A DNA stretch of 64,000 bases from Cricetomys ansorgei (lineage: Eukaryota > Chordata > Mammalia > Rodentia > Nesomyidae), in the NCBI GenBank assembly GCA_026225945.1, contig JAMJFZ010000879.1:1614001-1678000 (forward strand). The letters are read 5' to 3'. Below, in pieces: positions 1 through 11,989 of the stretch. The translations under genes and the position numbers were made by a program. Below the pieces are notes generated by a model, which worked only from the letters and a program-made list of their open reading frames with translations, made no database searches and was not told the DNA's origin. The first letter of the stretch is position 1; each line of letters begins with the position of its first letter.

Positions 1-49
1 TAGATGAATGAGGACTAAATAACAAAGACCTTAAAAGTGAGGAGCCAAA

Positions 50-216
50 GCCAGGAGTGGTGGTGCACATCTTTAACCCCAGCACTTGGGAGACAGAGGC
101 AGTGGATCTCTGAGCTCCAGGCCAGCCTGGTCTCTAAAACAAGTTTCAGGACAGCCAGGGTTTCATAACAAGAGAGACCCTGTCTCTGTCTCGAAGAGCA
201 AAACAAAACACAAAAG
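50..216 (+). mobile_element. B1 SINE
   Basis: A 7SL-derived B1 in sense orientation. Hallmarks seen are the 'ccagcacttggga' box, 'gaggcag', 'ccagcctggtct' and 'gaccctgtctc', then an A-rich tail with CAAAA units. It is moderately diverged, so it is not a recent insertion. A short antisense frame across it is chance. Confidence 0.92.
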
Positions 217-1599
217 TAAGAACTGGAAGTCACGAAGGTTGATGGTGAAGGGAACAGAGAAGGTGGCAGAAAACAAGAATGAGATGTCTTAGGTTATACA
301 TTTTACCCAGAGGTGAGGACAGAGAGTTAATGTATGCCTATCTTCGAAGTCCACGAAGGAAGGAGTGGCACACAATTTAAAAATGTTTCCGACATTAAAA
401 CCAAAGGAGAATTAACATGCCTGTTTGCTCATCCAGGCATTAAAAAAAAACAAAAACAAAAGGCTGAGACAGGGCAAGCATGCAAGCAGGAATGCTGTTA
501 CTCGTGTGATCCACCGAGGACATGTGAGAATCACAATGGGAACCCAGGTGGGAGTAGGCTTCCATTTATGTCTTCTGTCTGTGGTTTTGATTTTGAATTA
601 TTCACCCCCCCCCCAAAAAAAAATACAACTAGTGATCCACTTGTTAGATCCTTTGAGACCACAGACTATTTTACAGACTCTGTTTTTTTTTTTCTGTTTG
701 TTTTGTTTTGTCGTAAGTTTATAAGGAATCCATGAATTGAAGATGTAGCTTTCTCTTGACCAGCCCCATTATATTTCTTGTGCCTGTTGAAACCCATGTG
801 TTCGTAAACTGTTACTACCTGCTGTGTGTCAGACTCCCCGCTTCCAACCACCAGACTATGTCAGTGAAAACGTAAAGACACATCTCCAGCCTGGAGTTCT
901 TCAGTTCTAGTGCTAGAGAATAAAAGACATGGGTAAAACGCTGAGTACCTGAGATGACGGCAGCTATTCCAGGGGAAGGGGTAAATGAAGACGGGAAAGC
1001 GGTTGCAGTGTCCAGAGTCACCGAGACAGGCGTCAGCTTTAGGGTCCCTGTCCAAATTGCTGCTATTTTGTGGTTACTTAATATGAAGATTTTGGTCATG
1101 AGAAGGAATTCGTGGTTTCACATCTTGTATTTAGTTTAATCAGAAATAAGTTTTACTTTTTATACCGTCAGCCTGTTCCATGACTTTCCTTATTGGAAAT
1201 TTCTTATTAAAATTTTCAAGTAATCAACACAAAGACCCCAAAATCCCCACAAGCAATGAGCCAACTTGCCACTTCCCAAGAACTTCATTCATGGCTCATC
1301 CTGCTTAGTCAGATATCCAAAGCAGTGGCTTTAGCATAAATGCCTTTTACCAGGAAATTATTTCCACAATCAGTGCCAAAAAAGTCATTAAAGGGGAAGA
1401 GAGCAGGATCAGAAGTGATGAGAGAGCTGGGATTCTCCCGGGAGCTGTTCCAGCCCAGGCAGGAGGTGCCTCTCTGCTGAGCAAAAGGAATCTGCACCCA
1501 CAATGGACTGTTTCCTGCTGCTTCGCCTTCCATGCTTACCCACAAGGGTGTTCCTCCAGAAAGTAAGAACACCATTACTCACTTCCTGACAATGGAGTC
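217..1599. other. Stretch without supported gene
   Basis: Mixed-composition sequence in which I recognise no gene and no clear repeat. It contains a C-run followed by an A-run at about 604-623 and a T-run at about 682-693, which keep short frames open by chance. Part of 1300-1600 may be the start of the L1 tail that follows. Confidence 0.5.
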
Positions 1600-2060
1600 T
1601 CTTATCGATGACTTTTCCTGATAGGAAACAATGTTTTTCTAGACATAACAGGGCAGGTGTCCATATGAACTCACAGCAGTTGTGACAGTGTGCAGAACAC
1701 CTTTGAAAGCATAAACCAGACAAAATCTCAACATGGAGAGGGGAGTTGAGCTAAGTCTTTCCCCTAGCTAAAGAGCTATTGGCAATGGATAGAGACTGGA
1801 AGAGAGAGAGGTGTTTTGCTTAAAACAGTAGCCCTGGGAAAGTCAACCATGCTCAAGTAGGTTACACATCCAAGTATATAGGTAGCACAAGTTGTATTTG
1901 ATGTTTTTTTTTTTTTTAACAGGTGAGTGGGTAGGGAAGGTCAGGGAGATGGATCTTTAGGGAATGGGGGAGAGAAGTGTATATGATCAAGATACATAGT
2001 AGAAACTTCTCAAAAAACTAATAAGAAATGAGAGAAATAAAATACAAAAGTAAAACTTAA
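1600..2060 (+). mobile_element. L1 (Lx-type) 3'UTR tail
   Basis: Matches the rodent Lx L1 3'UTR in order: 'ctagacataacagggca', 'atgaactcacagcag', 'aaaatctcaacatggagagg', 'agctaaagagctattggcaa', then a G-rich stretch and 'atatgatcaagatacat', ending in an A-rich tail. Two other sense copies of the same tail lie at 21.5 kb and 59.6 kb. Only the 3' end survives, as usual for 5'-truncated L1. Confidence 0.8.
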
Positions 2061-2185
2061 GAAGTTGAAAGAAAAGAAAATTTAAATATTAAAAACGATT
2101 CATAACAAGTAAATGAGGAGTTGAGGGTGGAGGAAGCTTTGGTCACTTTTTAATCAAGAGAATATAAAGGTTTCTTTTGTCTTTC

Positions 2186-2256
2186 ATGTGATGTGGGTTC
2201 TGCTACTGGAACCTGGGCTTGTGCAGGGAGTGCTATGCCCACTGAGCCATCCTGTT
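2186..2256 (-). mobile_element. B2/B3-type SINE fragment
   Basis: Short antisense remnant holding the tRNA-related head, visible as 'tgtgggttctgctactggaacctgggct' broken by substitutions and 'cccactgagccatc'. Both ends are lost. The small sense frame over it is not a gene. Confidence 0.6.
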
Positions 2257-2639
2257 CTTTATTTTTTATGTTCAGTTCAATCTTACTCAATGACTGCGGC
2301 TTCAAGCCAGGGCTCATACTAAGAAATGAGCGAGTTCCCATTATCCCCTTGAAGCAGATCTTTGTGTGCACACTTTTATAATTGACTAGGTTTAGAATTC
2401 TTTCTGGAAAGTTTTTTTTTTTTTTTCTCATGAGATATACAAGGACCTTTCTGGATGACTTTATTGCTTTACAGCATTAACTGGCTGTTTTCCTGTCAGG
2501 CGAAATCTTTCTTTTTATTTTTAAATAAATATGGACTTGGAAGGAATTGAAAAATTGTAGGGTCTCTCCACTTTACTCAGTAGGAATGAGGCAGGTGTGG
2601 TGCAAAGTTAAAAGATGATGCATCTTTTTTTCAAAGAAT
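2257..2639. other. Stretch without supported gene
   Basis: AT-rich DNA with a T-run at about 2410-2427. Nothing recognisable beyond weak L1-like composition. Confidence 0.4.
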
Positions 2640-4416
2640 GGACTAAGATGGCAGTGGTGCAGCCAGCAGAGTCCTTCATTGCTCTAGCTACCTGCTACCC
2701 CAACTCAAGGCGCACAGAGTCACTTATGTGCTTGTGACACTGGAGATGCAACACTGGTGCCAGGTCCAGTGAAGAGAATCATGAGAATCCAGTGTGTATG
2801 GAAAGACAGTGGTGGTGACAGATCTGGAGGAACCTGGTACTCTGAGTCCAGGAGAGGAACATGGCAGAATGGAACGGCGTTTTTGACATGTCATGTGGAA
2901 GAGGTGATCCAGGAGCAGAGTCTGGTGGTCAGCACCCCTGCTGGGCAGTCTCCAGGTGCTTCATCATTACCTGCAAGTTGGGGGGCGGGGTCTCCCACTC
3001 GGCCTGCAGGTTCTGCCTATGGGTTCCACTTTCAGGTCCTGCCCACAGCATGGGGAAGTGAGCTGGGAGGAGAGTTGGGAATGGAGAAGTAACCACAATA
3101 GAGAGATTCAGGAGCAGGCCTGCTGGGCACCATAGCTACCTGACAGGCCAGGACCCCCACTTAGCCCATAGATGCTGCCCAAGACCGAGACGTGGAGGAG
3201 GCAGCCTGCAGGGGGAGACTGGAATGGAGCGTCAGAACCAAGCACAGAACTCAAGATGTCGGAGAGGGGCGATAAGCAAAATCCAACAGAGCTCTGGCCA
3301 CTGCTTATCGCCTCTGCTCAGGTCGGTCCTGGATCCTCATGTATTCACGGACTGGGAGAACTACACTGGTGCCTAATCAGATGGGACAAACTTTGTGAAT
3401 TGAAAGTGGTTGGAAAGACGCAGGGTCAGAGACACACCCGAAAGGTCAGCAGACTGTGACTGGAGACAAAGGATAGCAGAAGGAGCCCGCGGGCTCAGCC
3501 TGCATGGAGGACACCGAACTGGAGACACAGTCACGAATAGGATGGAAGACAAGGGAGCTAGGCATCCCTGAGAGGGAAGGGTGCTTGGGATGCTACAAAG
3601 CTGAGGCCACAATCTGGCCATCCTACAGCGACCTGCCAGGCTGGAGCTGCCGCTCAGAGAGTGGAGCATGCGCACTGCAAAGAGAGGCAGACCCAGGACC
3701 AGGCAGACAGGGTAACAGCAGCAAATGCCACCAGGAGACACATGGCTGGAGGAGGGGACAGGCATGGGACACCCAGTGAAGACAAAGGATAGGTCCTCAG
3801 ACTGCCAGACTAGCCTGGGCTCTTCACTGTCTGCCAGGACAGTTCTGCCACTTCTGTGGTCATGGCTGCCACTCCTTTTGCTCTCCCTGATGGGTGGGGG
3901 AGAGCATGCGCTGTGGCACCGCCACAGGCTGCAGGAACGAAAGTCAGATGATGAGGACAGGGTGAGATGCAGCCAGATCCTGCTCCCAAACTAGCTGCCA
4001 AACCACCTGCTCCTGAACAATGACAGCTCAACTGAGGAGTGCCTTATTTCCTGGACTGAATATCCACACAAGAGACCTGTTGTCTGTTTACCAACAGATC
4101 CCCCTGGGCTCTTCGCCATGTGCCAGGCAAAATCTGCTGTTCCTGTGGCCACGGCCATTACTCATGTTACCCTCCCTGGTAGTGCGGGTGATGGTATGGA
4201 CTGTGGTGCTGTCCACGGGCTGCAAGCACAAAGGTCAAGGCAGCAGGATGGATGTTGATAAATATGATCAGGGGACTGTGGAGCTCAAGCAAGTTTTGAC
4301 CCTGAATGCTCTGCCAAACCTCAGGATCACCTTGATCTGAGCAATGGCAGATGTCCTAGCTGACATCTATTCCATACTACGGGTTGAATCTCCACCTTAT
4401 GAGAGGGATCATGAGT
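2640..4416. repeat. GC-rich, internally repetitive block
   Basis: An island of much higher GC content than its surroundings, with phrases recurring in diverged form. The segment around 3815-3980 ('cctgggctcttcactgtctgccagg', gtggtcatggctgcc, ctccctgatggg, gcaccgcc) recurs around 4108-4250 ('ctgggctcttcgccatgtgccagg', gtggccacggccatt, ctccctggtagt, gtgctgtcc). Other recurring phrases are 'agctacctg', 'ctggagacaaaggata' and 'ggagacacagtc'. Many short frames on both strands are open simply because stops are rare in GC-rich DNA. No splice sites or conserved protein are recognised. It could be a satellite-derived or LTR-derived rodent repeat; I cannot name it. Confidence 0.55.
3262..3315. repeat. 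Inverted repeat (hairpin) in GC-rich block
   Basis: An 11-bp perfect stem: ggcgataagca on the left (to 3278) and tgcttatcgcc on the right (from 3302), with a loop of about 23 nt. The stem extends imperfectly outward as agagg/cctct. Confidence 0.6.
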
Positions 4417-4702
4417 GGGATTCCCTGGTGCCCCGTGGGAGGTTCTGGTGCCAGTGGGAGGCCCTAGAGCCCAAGGGAGGCCTTGGTGTCTGTAGGAGGT
4501 CCTGATGCCTGAGGGATATCCTGGTGCCTGCAGCTTGGTCCAGTGCCTGTATGATGTCAAGGGATCGGTGGGTTTCCCTAGGGCCTGGGGGATGTCTAGA
4601 TGTCTGCAGGATGCTCTGGTGCTGATGGGAGGCCCTGGTGCCTGCAGGAGGCCCTGGTGCTTGAGGGATACCCAGGTGCTGGCAGGATGCCCTGGTGATT
4701 GA
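4417..4702. repeat. Degenerate 19-20 bp minisatellite
   Basis: About 14-15 diverged tandem units with an approximate consensus of ggaggccctggtgcctgca. The period is 19-20 bp, not a multiple of 3. Repeat-encoded frames therefore exist in several phases on both strands and none is convincing as coding. It directly abuts the GC-rich repetitive block. Confidence 0.85.
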
Positions 4703-4953
4703 CACCTGTGTGGTGTCAGGGTATTTATTTTTTACTTTTTTTAAAAATTAACTTACAAGGAACTAGATATTATTATTATTTAATTTTCAAGCAAAGTGTG
4801 CTTTAGTAGATTCTCCTTTATAGTCTCCCTTGTCACAGCCCCTCTTTTCTCTTTCCTCTTTCATATTTTCTGTATTCTTTGGCCCTTCTTAGTACCCATT
4901 TTTATCTCTTTTTATCTCCTTTTTCATTTTTTAGGCTTTACCCATATGTACAG

Positions 4954-5067
4954 CTATATATCTATGTATCTATGTGTCTATATCTAGCTATCTATCATGT
5001 ATGTATTTATGTATCTGTCTGTCATCTATCTATCATCTATCTGTCATCTACCTACCTACCTACCTAT
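4954..5067. repeat. Interrupted tetranucleotide microsatellite
   Basis: An imperfect array of tatc/tatg/tgtc units grading into ctac units (ctacctacctac near 5049-5064). It produces tyrosine/leucine-rich artefact frames. It lies about 130 bp 5' of an antisense B2/B3 SINE. Confidence 0.85.
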
Positions 5068-5191
5068 TCACTTATCTAATACATCACAGGCTAGGATCTG
5101 CATATAAGATACAACTTGTGGGCTTTGTCTTTCTGACTTTGTTACCATACTTAATATTATACTTTCCAGAGAAAGAAAGGAGGGGAGGAAG

Positions 5192-5350
5192 AGGTGGAGC
5201 CTAGTGCTCATAGAAGTCAGAAGAAGGCATCAGATTCCCTAGAACTAGAATTGTATACAGTTGCGAGCTGCCATGTGATTGCTGGGAATTGAACCTGGGT
5301 CCTTTGCGAGAGCAGGAAGTGGGTTTGCCTGCTGAGCCATTGCTCCAGCC
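5192..5350 (-). mobile_element. B2/B3 SINE
   Basis: Antisense SINE: 'gaagaaggcatcagattccc', 'gctgggaattgaacctgggt' and 'ctgctgagccattgctccag', the complement of the tRNA-like head with its RNA polymerase III boxes. It is diverged and 3'-truncated. Confidence 0.88.
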
Positions 5351-7489
5351 TCTGTTATTTTTTAATATCGATATGCTGTGTCAATTACAGAAGCATCCTT
5401 CTATTCTTAGTTTAAGCCTGTGTTTTCTTAGTTTGGAAATAAACATTTAGTTTTTTTAAATCCCAGTTTAGCACTTACTGTTTAATTCCTGTAATTATTC
5501 TTTATTCAGTAAAGACTTGCTTAATAGGTCTGATTCTCAAGTAACATTCTTAATCAGTTTCATTTGGAGTTAACCTTTCCAGATGACTTTATTTAGGTGG
5601 GTAGGTACTGCTGTTTCTGTTATGTGGACTTACAAAGACTTAGCGAGGAGTTTAAGCCGTTCCAGTGGATGAACACTGTATGTTTTCTTAGAAATAAAAT
5701 TTGAAAACATCTTAACACTACTCTCTCTCTGTACTGATGTATTTCTTGAACTTTCTGATCTAAGAAGCCTCTTGTATATTCTCTAGTTCTAGTTTATAGT
5801 ACCTTAAATATATATTCCTTTTATCATCGCCAGAGTCCTAGAACAATTGAGTTTAAGAGTCATTGGTTACCATTTTTGTCATAAAATCTAATTTTTGTCC
5901 CTCTATTTACATAATAGGCTTTAAATTTTTTATAGGAGTACGAAATATCAGCATATAGAGTTTGTAAGAAGTTAAAAAATATAGGTTTGAGAAGTCATAC
6001 AGTATTTGAGAACTACAATAACTGTGAATTTATAGGAAAGTGGAAAATGGCAGATCATTATGACATTCCTCAAACATCAATATTCTTTAAGTATACTCAA
6101 GTTTACAATGAATTTCTGAAATCAGGCAATATATATGATTTATGCAATCTGTAGTTTTCTAATAATTTTTCAGTTTCTTTCTACTCCTATCTATAATTCT
6201 GTAAATGTATGATCAGGAAAGTGTAAAGAACTATAATTGTGAATTATAAATATCATTTCCTTCTATGAAGACTCTTATTCTGTCGCACGTCCTAATACTC
6301 TTAGGCAAAGGGGATTATTTTCTTTGAAGAAAAATCAAAGCTAGCTAAGAAGTGTCTATAATGATATATTAGAGCAGAGCAGACTGGCTCCCAATCCTCA
6401 GGTGCAGGAGTCATTTCCTTGAGGGAAGGCCAGGTGCATAATGGCAGAAAATTAGACAATATAATTTTGTGAAAAAAAATCTTAATTTTCTTTCTTTTTT
6501 TTTTTCTAGTAAATTTCAAGGGAGGATTATAGAGCTACTACAAATAGTTTCTATACTACTCTTCTTTCAAAAATGGTTTGTACATCAGAGAGATGTAAAA
6601 GCCATGTGCCAGATAGAGGCACATGCTTCTGATAGCTATATTCCTGCTAGATGAGTACATGCGTAGCAGTCAACTGAGGTGTAAGAACTTTAAGTTAGCA
6701 ACGAAGAAAAGTCCTATCCCTCACTGTTGACACACATGCTCATGTGACTCTAATAGTCTGAGGATGCGACTGTTGAGTACATTTCCATGACTTGTTCTGC
6801 TCTAGGCATTATCATGTGTCTGGAACTTGCTCTCGTTGTCTAGGTAGCAAGTTTTCCATATCTTCCTGTTCTGCTGTCTCTGCTCCCAGTTCCCAGTGTA
6901 AGCATGGCTAAAAGAAGGTAGGATTGGCTCTGCTGTAAATTTAGCAGAGTGCTGCCTTGAAATTTCCTAGGGAAGATGAACTAGTCATACATTTAATCTC
7001 AATTTCCCACAAAATATGAAAAAATATATTCAAATTATTTTCTGTGTTGCAGCAAAAGTAGCCTCTTGTCCAATTTCCAAGAGGACCGTCTTTTCTCTCT
7101 GAACACTCAGTCATGGAGCGGAACCTTCCTGTTTGCATCTCCATCATTATTCTTCTTAAACTCACCAGAATGGCTAGTAAAGTCTACTTGCATCTTTCTA
7201 GGTTTTTTCCTAGTATTCCCCTGAACAGTTTTCTAAATCCCTCCCATCAACCAATCCTAATGGCTTTTCTACATCAAACATATTAATGGCTAAAGTCCAT
7301 ACATTTCCTGTTCTCAATCTCCTGTGGTTAGCCTCAAATATCCAAGATAATCACTTTGTAAGGAAAAGAGGCTAACTTTAGTTTGCAGTTTCTGAGTTTC
7401 CATGACTAGCAAGTTAAAAAGAAAAAAAGAAAAAAAAAAAAAACTTACAGCATTACCTCCAACTAGGAAATGAGTTTCACAGTGAAGAA
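5351..7489. other. AT-rich stretch without supported gene
   Basis: Low-GC DNA. No repeat family or exon is recognised. It contains homopolymer tracts (for example at about 6490-6506 and 7425-7442). Short frames here are consistent with chance. Confidence 0.5.
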
Positions 7490-7937
7490 CTACAGCAGGA
7501 ACCATGGTGGATGCTGTTTACTAGCGAGCTCCCTATCTGCCTTGAAGTCAGTAGCTTTCTTATATAGTTTAAGAACATCGGCTCAGAGCTGGTACTGCCC
7601 ACAGTGGGCTGGTCCCTACACTGATTGACAATCAAGGCTCTTTCCCATAGGCATGCCTACAGGCAGATCTGACATAGGCAATTTCTTGGTTGAGATTTTC
7701 CTCTAAGATAACTCTAGTCTCACTGGGTGGTGGCGGCACATACCTTTAATCCCAGCACTTGGGAAGCAGAGTCAGGCAGATCTCTCTTGAGTTCGAGGTC
7801 AGCCTTGTCTACAGAGTGAGTTCCAGAACAGCTATAGTTACAACAGAGAAACCCTGTCTCAAACCAAAACAAAAAAAAAGAAAAAAGAAAAAAAAAAAAG
7901 AAAGAAAAGTTTCTCTAGTCTGTGCCAAGTTGACCCA
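7490..7937 (-). mobile_element. ORR1-type MaLR LTR, split by a B1
   Basis: Antisense ORR1-like LTR: 'catggtggatgctg', 'cccacagtgggctgg', 'cataggcatgcctacaggc', 'gataactctagtct', continuing after the inserted B1 as 'tgccaagttgaccca'. The two halves rejoin if the B1 and one 9-bp target duplication are removed, so the B1 is younger. The right end is truncated. Confidence 0.75.
7721..7912 (+). mobile_element. B1 SINE with 9-bp target-site duplication
   Basis: Sense B1: 'tttaatcccagcacttggga', 'gttcgaggtcagcc', 'gaaaccctgtctc', then a long A/G-rich tail. It is flanked by identical ctctagtct at 7712-7720 and 7913-7921, a target-site duplication inside the ORR1 LTR. Confidence 0.93.
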
Positions 7938-9740
7938 GGACAGTGCCTCATGTTATGTATAAGTATGTAACAATTACAAATGTCTAATAATTATAGATGC
8001 TGAGCCATAGAACAATGGAAGTCCTCAAACCCATTGCCTGCCTTTGATCATCTCTGAAGTTAAACCTAAGTCCATCACCTTTCCAGCTGGCTTCCATCCT
8101 GAGACTAGTCAGTGACAGGCCAAAGAAAAAAGGAAGTCCGTTTCCTTGCTTGTGTATTCATCAGTGATTGTAGGCCCCTGGTAGCTCCAGATCTTTCTCT
8201 CGGAAGGCCTGTCATCGTGCACAATGGGTGATCTAGGCTTGTGTGAGTTCTTCCTTTTGTCCCAACATCCTCGGGGTGGGGGTGGGGAGTGGGAGCCTAG
8301 ATTTTTCTAATTTCTGGCCTGTCTTCCTGTCTTTGGCTTGTCTTTTCATTTCGCCCCTCACCTGTTTTAGTTTCTTGCACTAGCAGTACGGGACAGCTTC
8401 AAGGCATCTCTGTTTTCTCCGTCTTCGTCATTCTCTTGCTGCTGTTGAACCCTGGCTGATAAACTAGCTAAATGTTCAAATGTACGAAAATTGTTTATCA
8501 GATTAAAAAGTGAATAAAACTGACAAATACATCCTTATAAAGTAAAATAGGTACTGCATATAGATTATATGTAATAACAACTACTTGAATTGAAATCCCC
8601 TGACTAGCTTCACATGGACCAAAAGGAGGCTGGGAGGGAGACAGTTTTGGCACACAGGCAGACTCAGTAGAGTTTAAGTCATATCAAAGGAAAAAAAAAA
8701 AGGAAAAAACAGCAAACAAATGATAACTTTTAAGTTCTGGTTCTAACTTTAAACTTCTCGTTTAATATGGCCTTTCAAAGTCTTAAAGGTTAACAAATAA
8801 GAATAAAAATAACAAAGCAAAACACAACGTAGAGGTCCTTGTATACAAGGATACTGGCAACAAAAATAGTATCAGAGAAATAGTTAAATCATAGATAACC
8901 ATCTATCAGTCTCAAAGAAGGCCAGCCAAATGAAAAAATCAAACTAATTAAAGCAGCATATGAAGGAAGAAAATACCTCTGCATTCAAACAAATGTTTAC
9001 AGGCACACATTTACTGTAAGTAAATCCAAGTAACCAGAGGACATAGCAATGCCTTTGGATCAAAGGTCACATAAACAGAGCACTTAGCTGTCCTTGGAGC
9101 TTATAATGTACACTCACTTCACCATTAGCTCTGTCTGGTGTGTCCTGGTTTCTATGCCTTCTGGTCTACCTCTTTAAAGATTAACCCTTCAGTCTTCAGT
9201 TGAGATTCTTTTGAGAGCCCAAAAGAGTAGAGAAGGGAGAAGGTGGGAGAGTCACCGGGTATGAGAATTCTTGTCTGGTTGCAGGAAATGAGAAGAGATT
9301 GTGGTATCTGGCAGTTGTTTCTAAAATTGGATTTTAAGCATTCCTTTATTCTTAACCCACCTACAGCTTCACCTCCGAAGCTTCATGCTACTGTTCGTCA
9401 GCCTCTTGGGAGCTTTGGAGATTTGGCACTGGTAGTTCCCCTACACTGCCTGTGTAGGATTTTGTTGCTGACACAGAGTTGCTGTGTTAACCATCACTCT
9501 GTGCTTCACAGTGTCCAAAGTACTGTGGCCAGTGTCTAAAGTACTGTGATTAGTCTCTTTCCTGGCCCTGTTGCCTCTGAGATTCTCACATTAATTCCCT
9601 TTCATCCTTTCAGTCTTGTTTAGCACTGTGGGAAGTGTGTGTGGGAGGGAAAAGGAGGGAGCTCAATGGTAATTCATGACATGAGATCGGTGCCTTCTTT
9701 AACTATAAGCTCATCTTTGTCTTGTGCTGTCTTTTGTGCT
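7938..9740. other. Stretch without supported gene
   Basis: Mixed AT-rich DNA. The segment 8040-8460 is pyrimidine-rich and slightly higher in GC, with 'ggggtgggggtgggg' at about 8274-8289, but I find no exon-like structure. A 98-codon sense frame at 9243-9539 has no recognisable domain and no supporting splice sites. Confidence 0.45.
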
Positions 9741-9877
9741 TTCTGTTTTGAGTCAGGGTATCAGGTAGCCCAGACCAATTTGTCCTTGTATCCAAGACTT
9801 ACCTTGAACTTCTAATTCTCTTGCCTCAGCCTCAAGAGATTGCTGGGATTGCAGACATGAGCTACCATACCTGGCTT
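9741..9877 (-). mobile_element. Old B1/7SL-derived SINE
   Basis: Antisense 7SL-type monomer: 'gagtcagggtatcaggtagccc', 'cttgaacttctaattctc', 'ctcagcctc', 'gctgggattgcagacatgagctacca' (each diverged). Its divergence suggests an early rodent B1 or proto-B1. Confidence 0.75.
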
Positions 9878-11989
9878 CTTTGAAGTTTTGACTAGTTATA
9901 AGCTCTGCTGTCTATCTTTTGTCCAATATATATGGACATCTATGATCCATTACAGAATGATGGAATGGGTAGAAGTAGACAAGCTGTCAGGCTGGAGTCT
10001 GTCCCATTTCTCCCCATAGATCTAGGTAAGATCCTCTCCTTCTACCTAGAACACAATCAGCTCCTTTCAAAGGAGGCAACCTAGAATCCCAACTACGTGA
10101 ATATTGCTCACTGATGCTCTGGGATTTGTGATCTGATTGATGTATTATGTGCACCTTTCCCTTAACCAGCATATAATGAGGAGTTGAAATTTGTGAACTC
10201 AAATTCCTTCCTATATTTCAGAGAGAGGGAGAGAAATGGGAGTATCCAAAGCCAGAGTCGTGATTAAAATCTCATTGAGAAAGAATTACCTTGACTGTCA
10301 GCTCTGATTTTGGAGAAAATTCTTCCTTTCACTATGAATGCCACTCCTCAGGCAAAATTCTCTATTTGGGTGGATCTTCAGTATGGCCTGTGGATTTGCC
10401 TCTTCTGAGCCAACATTACAACATTACCTTTTGTGGCTAAATATCAGAAGTGATCCTGGGACCTTAACAGTTTTTGTCACTTGCCTCCTGTTAATTTGGC
10501 TTGGCACTGGGGAGTCATTTTGGAGGGTGAACTAGTCACATGCCGTCAGAAGTCATAAATTTATTTATTTGTTTTTATTAATACTGTTTCTCTTTCCAAC
10601 CCTGGAAAGGCCTAGTCTTCATGTTGAGAGATACTCTTTGGAAAAATTGTTAAGGCTTTCTGTCAATTCCTGGTTATCAAAATTGACCAAATTAAAATTT
10701 GCCTGACCCATTGTTTTCTCCCTTTATTTATTTTGACTATTTTGATGGATTCCGAGACTTGAGCTTCGATAGGAACACATTTTGATGCTGGGTTGCTTTT
10801 TGTTTCCTGACAGAAAACTCTTAATTTGAAGTCTAGAAGAAAGGACTGGACCTTTTCTCCAATTAGGTCTGCTTTTTCCACCCCTCAGTGCCACCTAACT
10901 TAATTAGCCTGAGTCAGAATTTTTGTTGAAAGCAGAAATGAGTTTCTAACACACATGAAGCAAGAACTTGGGTTATGCTCATGGAGGTCACTGGGTGCAG
11001 GTTCTACTGTCAACCTTCTGCAGGTGACAACTTAGTGTGGTATAATCCATTTTCCTCTGTGCAGTATTTTTGCACTAAACACCAACTAATCACTAATGTA
11101 GTGCTCTCATTTTATGTTCTGACTTCTGTCACCATTTGTATGCTATTCAGGCTTGGGACTCTATAGCAATAACCAAGAACACCTGAAAGTAGGATTGTTA
11201 TATGGGCTTTTAGGGTTGGAAAGTTGAAGACAGTGGAGCTGTTATTTCTGGATCACACAATTGCAACATCAGTTCAAAGATTTAGTCTTCGTTCAACCAG
11301 TGGGACAAATAAACATTGAAAAGCTTTTCCTGTGTGAGAATAAACATATAAACTTTTCAGTTTAGCTTCATCAACTTGTGGAGAAGGCTTAAAAGAGTGT
11401 TTTTCTTTTAATTCCCTTTTTATTATCATAAGTGGCACTTTTATTTTTTTACTCTAGCACTTCCATCGCATATCCATGACTTTCAGTGTTTTTATGATGA
11501 TCTATGTTCATATAAATTATATAGATTTATTAATGCTGATCTTATATGTTATATTCTCACCTGATATTTAAAGCTTCTATCTTCATTGGTTTTTGTGGGA
11601 TTTATAAACTTCTGTCAAATTACAACACAAAGATTCTAAGTGTCTATTTTATTTCCATTCTAACGATTAAAGTTTTTCACATTTTAAATTATATAGCATG
11701 TTTTGAAAACCACAGAAATACTGTTTTACTAGTCAATAAGATTTTACCAAGTAGATTATTCCTTACGGTGATATTTACCAGCATGGAAGTCAGCAAGAGA
11801 ACCCTAACTATAGAAGTCTTATTCCTGCACCCCCATTACAATTACTTTCCAACCAACCTCAGCACCACGGAATCTGAATAGCCCCACACCTCTGTCTCTT
11901 TCTGACGTGATTTCTCATTTCTTTTTGCAGTAAATTGACTGAATTTCCTCAACTACAAATGAGGTTTAGAATTTTTTTCACATATTCAT
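9878..11989. other. AT-rich stretch without supported gene
   Basis: No exon or repeat recognised with confidence. A 111-codon frame at 11546-11881 lies in AT-rich DNA, has no recognisable domain and starts in no evident promoter context. Confidence 0.4.

Noticed and set aside
2757..3779. Multiple overlapping 90-130 codon frames in the GC-rich island
   Set aside because: Open on both strands in the same interval, as expected for GC-rich DNA. No splice sites, domain or consistent codon bias seen.
4327..4705. Several frames on both strands with repeating Gly/Pro/His units
   Set aside because: Produced by the 19-20 bp minisatellite. It is also not a CRISPR array: the units are contiguous and diverged, with no unique spacers.
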